This document shows, in pieces, positions 36,001 through 45,000 of a stretch of DNA of 64,000 bases (position 1 is its first letter; every line of letters begins with the position of its first letter). The notes beneath the pieces are model-generated. The model was not told the DNA's origin, made no database searches, and saw only the letters and a program-made list of their open reading frames with translations. The position numbers and the translations under genes were made by a program. The stretch comes from Nectonema munidae (taxonomy: Eukaryota > Nematomorpha > Nectonematoida > Nectonematidae), in the NCBI GenBank assembly GCA_030549495.1, contig JAUIRK010000106.1, forward strand, positions 1,135,001-1,199,000. Reading direction: 5' to 3'.

Positions 36001-39000
36001 CACGCAATAAATAAAGTGTGCCAATGTAGCAAAAATGAAACTACCACACCATCTAAGCAAATAACTCAAATTTTTGAGGATGTGGGAAATTTTTTATCAG
36101 TTTGATTAAACGAAAAACAACTTGCTGGAGAAAATGTAAGTGAAGCTATTATTTGCAAGAAAGCTAGCCAAGTGCATAATGATTTATTAGCTAAAACTGC
36201 ACAAGTAGTGAATATTTTGAAGCTAATGCATGTTGTTTTCAAAAATTTTGGAAACGAAATGGAATCCACAATGTCATATGGAATGCCGAGGCTGCTAGCA
36301 CAGGCTGAAAAGCAACCAAAGCTTTTGTGGTTCAATTTGCTGAGTCTGTAAAAAGAGAAGGCCATGTGTCAGATCAAGATTTTAATTGTGACGAAACAGG
36401 TTTGTTTTGGACAAAAATAGCACATCTGAAGAGCATATTACACCGCCTGCTCGTAAACCATGGAAGGAAAGAACAACCCTTTTATTAATTACACTATGTA
36501 AAAAATATTTTATTCTATTTTTGTCTTTTTTTGTGTAAATCTAGTCCACCGAATACAATCCTAATATTTACTTTTTTGTAACATCGATAATTTTATCATT
36601 TTTAATTAATCTAATTTTTACCAAACTTTCTATTTTTTGGGGACGTTGAGGTAGTTTTCAATCTTTTAAGATTATAAAAAAAAATTTGTTCGAGTAATTA
36701 TATTGAAAATGGCAAAAACACACTATAAGCTATAAACTGACAATTTTTGTGTGGAATATATTGACTCAAAGCAAGCAAAATACACAATTTTAAGTGCTAC
36801 TAAATATTGAATCGCATATGAAAAATATTTTGGTGTGTAAATTAGAGATCAGGATAAGATGCGAGTCCTGTGTGGTTCTTGTAAGTCAACGCTACAAGGA
36901 TAAGTAACCTCGAAATGGAGTATGTTCAGCATAGAAATCTACATCTGATGTTAATAGGTCGGGTTACGATCATGACTTGAACGGAAAAATAAGCTCACAA
37001 CAAAAGTTCATTTTCCAGACTGAAATGATCTAGAATAACCGTGATCACCTAGTGAATGATATAAAACTTACTAAAACAGGAGTTGAGTTGTTTGCATCAA
37101 CGTGAAAAAATGAAATTTGTTGGCTACAAGTGTAATCCGTTTAAAGTGTCGAGTATGACAGCAAGGATCACGTTAAAGACTTTTCAAGTATGTGCAAAGA
37201 TAAAAGTTATATTTGAAGAGTTAGTCTTAAAGCATCAGCCCGATCAATGGTGTCTGTTCTTTGATTCTTCTATAAAAAATCTTAATACTGTTTGTTTTGC
37301 TTTACAAAGACATATCCATCCACCCCTGTTGGTAAGTATGATCATGTTCAACTAAAAGAAGACTACATAAAGTTAACAATTTTGATAGATAAGATCTTAT
37401 ATATTCAATATAAATGGAACTTCAAGACATTCAGAATACTACTAGGATAACAAGGCAGATATATTAAGCACTCCATGTTATGCCCTAGTGGTAGTAAAAA
37501 GTGAATGGCCAGAAAAGAAATCTCTTCAGGTTGATGCCTCAAAAACGTAAAGTACAGTTCTCTCATCTCTAGAGAAAAATCTTCTCACATTGAACGTATC
37601 CTCATAATAACATTTGTGACTCACGAGGTGATGCAGAAGCAAGAAGTTTTTCCAAGCTGTCAAGCCAAAGTGTCTGATGGTGTGTTTGTTCAAAAGTAGT
37701 TAAACTTAAAAATAATCTCATAAATATACAGTTTGCTATGCATTAACAGTTCATTTCAGAAAAAATGTTCTCCCACGCTAAATTTATTTTTAGATCCGAC
37801 CTTGAGACGTAATATCCACGAGGGTTTTTTAGTTTTGAAAGCAATAATACAAAATGTGTTTTTCTAATATTTCTATAAATATCAAGGACATACAAAAAAT
37901 AAGAAACATCATAAAAAACAATTTATAACGAAGCAAAAAATTCCTCAAAATTTGTAACCGAGTGTTATCTAATGGTAGTGGTGAGTGCAAAATTAAGCCA
38001 TTTTAGTGTATCATTAAAACAAGGGTGGGGGGTAGTGAAATAATGCGCAGGAATCTAAACTACCTGTGATGTGGAGAGCAAATGGAAAACGTGGATATCA
38101 CGAATTATTTTTATGAAATGGTAGATTGAAGCTTTTGCAAGAAGTCGCTTTGCCTATTAATGCCTTCGCCTTTTGGATAACGCTCCTCTACATCCTCCTA
38201 ATTTGAGCTTTATAAAAGTAAAAACTGACCACATACATATATTACGTAACGCCATATGGGAGGGGAGGGCACATGCATTAAATTGCACGTTACACGTGGG
38301 AGGGAGATGTGGGTTAAGAAAGCCAATTGGAAAATAATATTGAACATTTTCTTGCCACCACCAATACCATTAAAATTGAATTAGGTGGTCAATTTGTTCA
38401 TAAAAATAGTTCAAAATATCAACTCTCTTTTCTAAGTAATATATAGCAACGAATTGTTGTTAAGCCTATTATGAAGAAAAAATTTCATTTAAGAATGAAA
38501 TATGATGATTACACTGGTCAACAATTTTTTACTTTCTGAATGTTGTCTAGATTTCTACAAGTGAATTAGTGTATTCTGGCACTGCTGAATCAGGAAATGG
38601 CATCCGTTTCTCTCCATCAGGTCAGGTTTTTGTGCTAAGTTGATTTGAAAAAATCATTTTTTGTGAAAAAAATAATTTTTTTTTTGGGGGATTAACTGGT
38701 GGTTTTTTTCAAAAAAAAACCTCCAAAAAATTTTTTAAAAAAAAAATGTTTTGCCAACCACATTTATTGATTACATGATAGAAACATCGATTACTGTCAT
38801 CTGAATGGTGGGCATTGATAAAGGTAAGTACAATTAAATTGCATGTTGCGTCACCACTGTTCAAACTTCAGGGCTTGAACTTCCATTTCTTCGAACTCCT
38901 GGAATGTTCAGCGGTAGGGAGGTCTCTCATCAGATTCCAAAAGTAGTCAGCCATCATGACTGCGTCCCAGCGACCCTGATACTTGGTCTACATCTCCTTC

Positions 39001-42000
39001 ATGTCCTGATGGAATCTCTCCCCCTGCTCGTCACTCATTGAACCCAGGTTCTCAGGAAACCGGTTCATATGTCAAAATAGGTAGTGTATCTTGATGCTCA
39101 TGTTGCAGCCCAGGTTTCTGAAAGCAGTCAGCATGTTGTTGACAAATTCTGCGTAGTTTCTGACCTTATTGTTGCCAAGAAAGTTCTTCACTACCAAAAC
39201 AAATGTCTTCCACGCTTCCAGTTCCACTTCGTTCATTGAGTTTTTGAACTCTGGATCTCTGATGAGCTGACTGATCTGAGGACCATCAAAGATGCCAGCT
39301 TTCAACTTCTCCAAGGTCAATCCTGGAAAAGCCTGGCACAAGTAAGTGAAGCAGTCACCATCTTTGTCCAGAGCCTTGGTGAACTGCTTGATTAAGCCGA
39401 GCTTGATGTGCAGCGGTGGGAAGAGTATTCTGTCTCTGTCCACCAGAGGGTCGTTGATGACGTTCCTTTCTTTGCATGGCACCAATTCCTCCCGCACAGG
39501 CCAGTCCTTCTTCGTGTAATGCTGAGCACGGTACCTACTATCCCACATGCACAGAAAACATGGGTACTTGGTGAAGCCAGACTGTTGTCCCAACAAAAAG
39601 TTCATCATCTTCAGGTCAACACAAATAAACCATTTATGCTGATCATAACCAATTTTCTCCAGCACATACTTCACCGCTTCATACTTCTCCTTCAGTGTAG
39701 TCGAGTGAGCGATGGGTACAGAGGCAAACTGGTTGCCGTTTTGTAGCAGAACACATTTCAGTGATCGTTTGCTGCTGTCAATGAACAGTCTCCAATCTTT
39801 GGGTTCGTACTGTGGCACTCCAAGCTTGAGCAGAAGCTGCGCAATAACAGCACAGTACACCAAGTCCTTCTCTTCAGAGGATAAACGGAGGTACTCTTGA
39901 TGCCTGTTGCGGAAGAAGCTGATGCGAGCACTGTCAGAGAGGAGGTTTTTTTTCTTCAATCTGGATGCCAACAGTTCGGCAGAGTCCTTTGACAAGCTGA
40001 GGTCGCGAACTAGATCATTCAATTCCTTTTGGGAAAATGGATGTGGAGCATCATCTTCAAGAACCACTTCTTCTTCTTCTTCATGTCCTTCAACACTGGA
40101 GGCTTCTTCGTCACTAATGTCAGGAAGTTCGCCGAAGATTGGCACTGGAATTGCATCACAATGAGCTACAGGACGACGTGCTGATTGAAGATTAGGATAC
40201 TTGAGGCTGCCCAGTTCTTTCTGTTGATTCCAGACACATCAACAGCGCAGAAGTAGCAGTCAGTGACATGGTTTGTCGGCTCCCTCCAAACCATGGGAAT
40301 TCCAAACTTCAGACTCCTCTTGCCGTTGGTCCACCCACGCAGAGTCTATGTGCATGCTTTGCACACCATGTGTGGGGCCCAAGCTTTATCCTGGTCACCA
40401 AGTTTAATACCAAAATAAGCATGGTAAGCACGCCTTATGTAACTTGTGACTGGCTTCTTATTAGGAACAATGGTGTATTCTCCACATATGTAGCAAAACA
40501 TATCGGGCTTATTTCTGCACGATCTTCTGGTCGAAGCCATATCATTCACCTGCAAAACAAAAATAGGTACAAATTAGTCATAAATTGGCGCATGTAGGTA
40601 TTGTACATTCTTCAGAGTTCGTTATTTCAAGAAATACAACTTTTTACCTGAATACTTCTTGTCATTAAAATAATTATTTCCAATCAAAACAATTATTTGA
40701 CATGACATTTTACCCCCACCAACTTCTTCTAAATTGCTCCACACATGCGTACATGTGAACAAAAATGTAAAAAACGACATGTGGCCATATCTCAAAAACT
40801 TGACCTGATTGAACAAAACTAATGTGAGTTTTGGATTCAGCGCATCAGATTCGTCCTAAATCAGCTTAAAAAATGCAGACAACAAATTTGTTGTTGACCA
40901 GTGCTATTATTATTATTATTGCCCAGGTTTAATTCAAGGGTTTGAAAAATGTTGTACTTATAGAACATTTAAACCGCAATGTGCATAAAAACAAAGATGC
41001 AACCAGATTACCAGAGCACAAACGATCATTTGAGTTAGATAATATATGTATCTCACTTACCATTGGATCGGCAAATTATCTCTAAACTCTATTTTTTACA
41101 GCGTTTTCAAGTTAGCAACATTACAAATTTGACCCTAAAAATAATTTGTCACTGCATAAACCCGATTGACAATGCAGGGCTTAAAATTTTTCTCCGTACT
41201 TTCCATGTGTAGGGAAAAAACTGTTCATCTTATATTTCAGAGTTGTGTAAAATAGGACAAACAAAAGCGCTGCTTGATCCATTTCGAAAGTATCTCAATA
41301 GCAAAAAATTAAATTTAGAGATTAACGTTGATGCTTTAGAAGAGCGTAAAGGAGAAGAGAGAAGAGTTAATCAGAGGAGAACTCATCGAGTTGCAGAAGA
41401 AACAGGATAGTTACCGGGTGGGGTGTTTTTACGCGGCTTGTATCAAACTATTAATGAAGGCATGCGGTATCGAACCCAAGACCTTGAGTTATCGAATCCA
41501 GCATCAAACCAACCCTACTCACGCCCCCGTAGGATAATGAAATAAGAAAACCGATTTTATCAAAAATAAAGTACTCTGGATATGTTTCTAGACTGAAAAT
41601 GTAAAATAAAAGTCATTTCACTCCACATTTTAAATAAATTTTTTCTTTTACATATAAACAATAAGGAAATTTATTTTAGCTGCATTCTATATCTTAAGAT
41701 GAGTGAATCTACGAGGAAATTTTTCTTGAAAAAACTCGCTCGGTTCACGAAAGTTAAAGCTTTTGATCGTGTATAATAATGAACAAATCTAAATAATTTA
41801 AATGGAGGCATGATAAAAAATGCTTAAAGAAATTGTCAAATGTTGTTTTAAAAGTAATTGGAACTTTTTTATTTATTGTCGGTATCGCCACCATAGGAAA
41901 AATAATCTTACATAGATGAACACATGGTAAGGATAGTCACAATGGGGATTCGAATCCAGACCAATTAGATCGAGACCTTACGGTCCTGCCACTAAGCCAT

Positions 42001-45000
42001 CTGCCCTCATTATTATTGCTTTAAAATATATTTTAAATCATAGATTAAACAAATTTGAAATTATAATTCTAAAACTTATATAAAATTAAATAAATTTACT
42101 AATTTACATCGAATTAGTCTTGCAAAATATGCCTAAAACTTTTTTCAGCAGTCTATAAAAATTATAATGCACATAGACATACAAATTGACTGAACAATTT
42201 TTTTTTCAAATTAAGGATATCCAAAAATTTACATCGAATATACAACAATTATATCTATTTCAGATGGACCCAATTTTTTAGCGTATTTTATCAAGTACGA
42301 AGCATTTTACGGAACGAAAAAAATTAGGATTAAAAAATAAAAATTTATTTTCGAACCATATCGGAGGGTATCAATGATGTAAACCGGTTAATTTCTAAAA
42401 TAATCACTTTGCTTATTATAGATGCTCCTTAAATGGAAACATTATTGGAATAATATGAAAGTATTTAAAATATAAAGCAAGCGTTTTAGGAAAAATAAAA
42501 GGCTCACTCCAAACAAGCACTTGTTCTCAATTCAACTTTGAAGTCTTAACCTTGATGGAGTTAATTTAGCTGCACTCTTTTTTCACAACTCACAGGGCAA
42601 CTTAGTGGAATCAAGACAATTAGCATCAGTTTGGATAATATTGGAAACTTTAGAACGTAGCTTAGTTTGTTGGCAAAAGTGGGGCAAGAACTGATCTTTT
42701 ACTAGTAGCTTCAATCTACACTACTCATCAAGGAACAGCTCCTTTGCATAGGAAGCATTTGGAAATCCCTTGCTATATTGCGGCACCTTAAAATGATTCA
42801 CCAGATGGCTAAAATCAAAATCCCCAAAACCTGACAGTTTTCGCCCTTTGGCAATTCTATGTCAGAATAAACATGATTTTGTTGCTGAAAATATAGTGCG
42901 AATAAAACAAATGTAAACCAAATATGTGTACTTTCAATTATTTCATTTAGGTTCTTACTTTCTCATAACAGGAACAAAAACGAAACTTGAAAACAGAATG
43001 GAGCTAGAACTTATTTTCTTCAATTTTTTGAGTTAAAACATGTTAAATGAAAAAAATGTAGTTTTAGGCGTTTTATTAATATTCTGAGAATATTGCACTT
43101 CTTAATATAAAGTGGCCACTATTAAATCTCTGCGAGTCTTATTTACCCCGGCCAAACTTTTCGTCGCCCGTGCTTCTGCGCGACAGCATTTTTGTATTCT
43201 GACGTAATGGAAATTTTCATGCTCCGTTAAAACTAGATGGAAACTTCCAACTCCAATCGCCCGCCCTTTGAAAAATTTCAACCACTATTTTAATTTTTTT
43301 AGATCCTTAGTTTTAGTAATCAAAAAACTCAACTCCACATTGAATTTAGATTACCTCAGCTAAATTAATACAGCAGTACTCTTTTCACTGCTGGAATCAT
43401 ATTTTATTTCTATTATTTACAAATACTCTTTATCACCTGATATCAATTGAAGGTTGGAGCACAAAGACATTTAAAGTCGATATTAATACATCTTATAAAT
43501 TGTTATCAGACATATTCTATTAAGTAGTAAGATATTTGTTCGATCTTACTATTCGGTGGTTATAAAACGAATAAGTTACTTACATTTTATTCCCTCCTAA
43601 ATATCATTATTGAAATCACTAGTCCTTTATATAAGTTCCATACCTATGGATAAATAGAAAAAGAAACTACCAGTTCTTGATGTTTGGAAAGAGTGTGCAT
43701 AGAAGAAAACATTTCTCCACAATTTTCGCAAACCAAACTCTTTAGTCGATCGCTTAAATCGTGAATTTCGGAAACATGGCGTTCAAGATCGTTTGAGCTG
43801 ACAAAACTGAGTTTGCAAAGTCTACACGGCAAATTTGAAGTCTAAAATTTTCATTTTAAATTTAAGTCGGAAAAATTTGTACAAAATTTAAAACTTTATA
43901 AGGATATCAAAAGAAAGATGATAAAAAAAAGGGAAAAATACATAAAATGTAATATTGCAATCAATATAAGTGTTTCTAAAATTTTAAAAACTCGAACGAT
44001 AAAACATTTAGTTTTTTGAAATTTTCTAATTATATACTAATTAAAGAGTTTTAAAGAAATATTTAGAATAATTATATATTTTTTCTATATAACAAGGGTA
44101 AGTTGTTCATTTATGAGCGTATGAGAGTCTAAAACTTGATGAAAATTTTATGCTGACAAATAATGAATATAAATGCTTACAAGTCAAACTTCAGATATTG
44201 CGTTATATACACAACACTGGCTTACCCTTACAGAGATATTCAGGCAAGTACAAAAATATCTGTTCTAACCTAATATTGAGGTGCTGATTTCAGATACAAA
44301 GCCACTTTTTACTCATCACCTTTAGCTTCTGAGGTATACACTTATTTATACGTGTAATAGGAATTTCATGAATATATTCATTGAAACCCTTACGCTATGA
44401 ATGGGACTATACATGACAGACGTTTTTAAAATACATGTGGACAGAATCGAGCTTAAATATAGTGTATATTTATATTGTATTGTGGTAGTTCTGGCGTATT
44501 ACCATAATAATCTGGTAACTCTATTTCTCTTTAGTTGTTTTTTTACTTTGCTTTATTTTCTGGCAGTAAAAGGGCTTAAAAACGAAATGCACTATCTTAG
44601 AAGTGTTCTATTTTGCAAACATATATGATTAATCTAAATTTTGTTTTCTAGATTTATGTGAGTTGATTCATATAACAGTGACTTCAAGCACTTTAAAAGA
44701 CAGAGTATGCATTAACAACACAAATTCATTCTGTTACGTGTGGAGATTTCATAACAGTTGTTCAAGCGCGGAATAATTACTTCTCTCCTAACAACTGCTT
44801 ACTTTCATTATTATGGCTTTAAAATTGGGGCACGATAAATCTTACATACATTTGTTCTGAACTCTGTTTCTTTGCACTAACTGTATGGAACAATATAAAA
44901 CTTTGATGGCCGGATCCTCTGAAGCAGGGAGTCCAATTTTTATCTGATGGGCGAATTTTAAATTTTAAGTACTGTTACTGGGCCACAAGTAGTAATCTTA

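Noticed and set aside
36066-36365. Minus-strand 99-codon frame
   Set aside because: It is the shadow of the plus-strand Tigger transposase remnant.
37051-37507. Segment as a separate insertion with an 8-bp AGTGAATG target duplication
   Set aside because: The segment encodes the middle of the same protein in the right order, so a deletion in copy 1 explains the data better than an insertion in copy 2.
39408-40164. Plus-strand frames across 39.4-40.2 kb
   Set aside because: They are shadows of the minus-strand transposase-like gene.
41940-42009. Functional tRNA gene
   Set aside because: A and B boxes are good, but the acceptor ends do not pair; SINE head.
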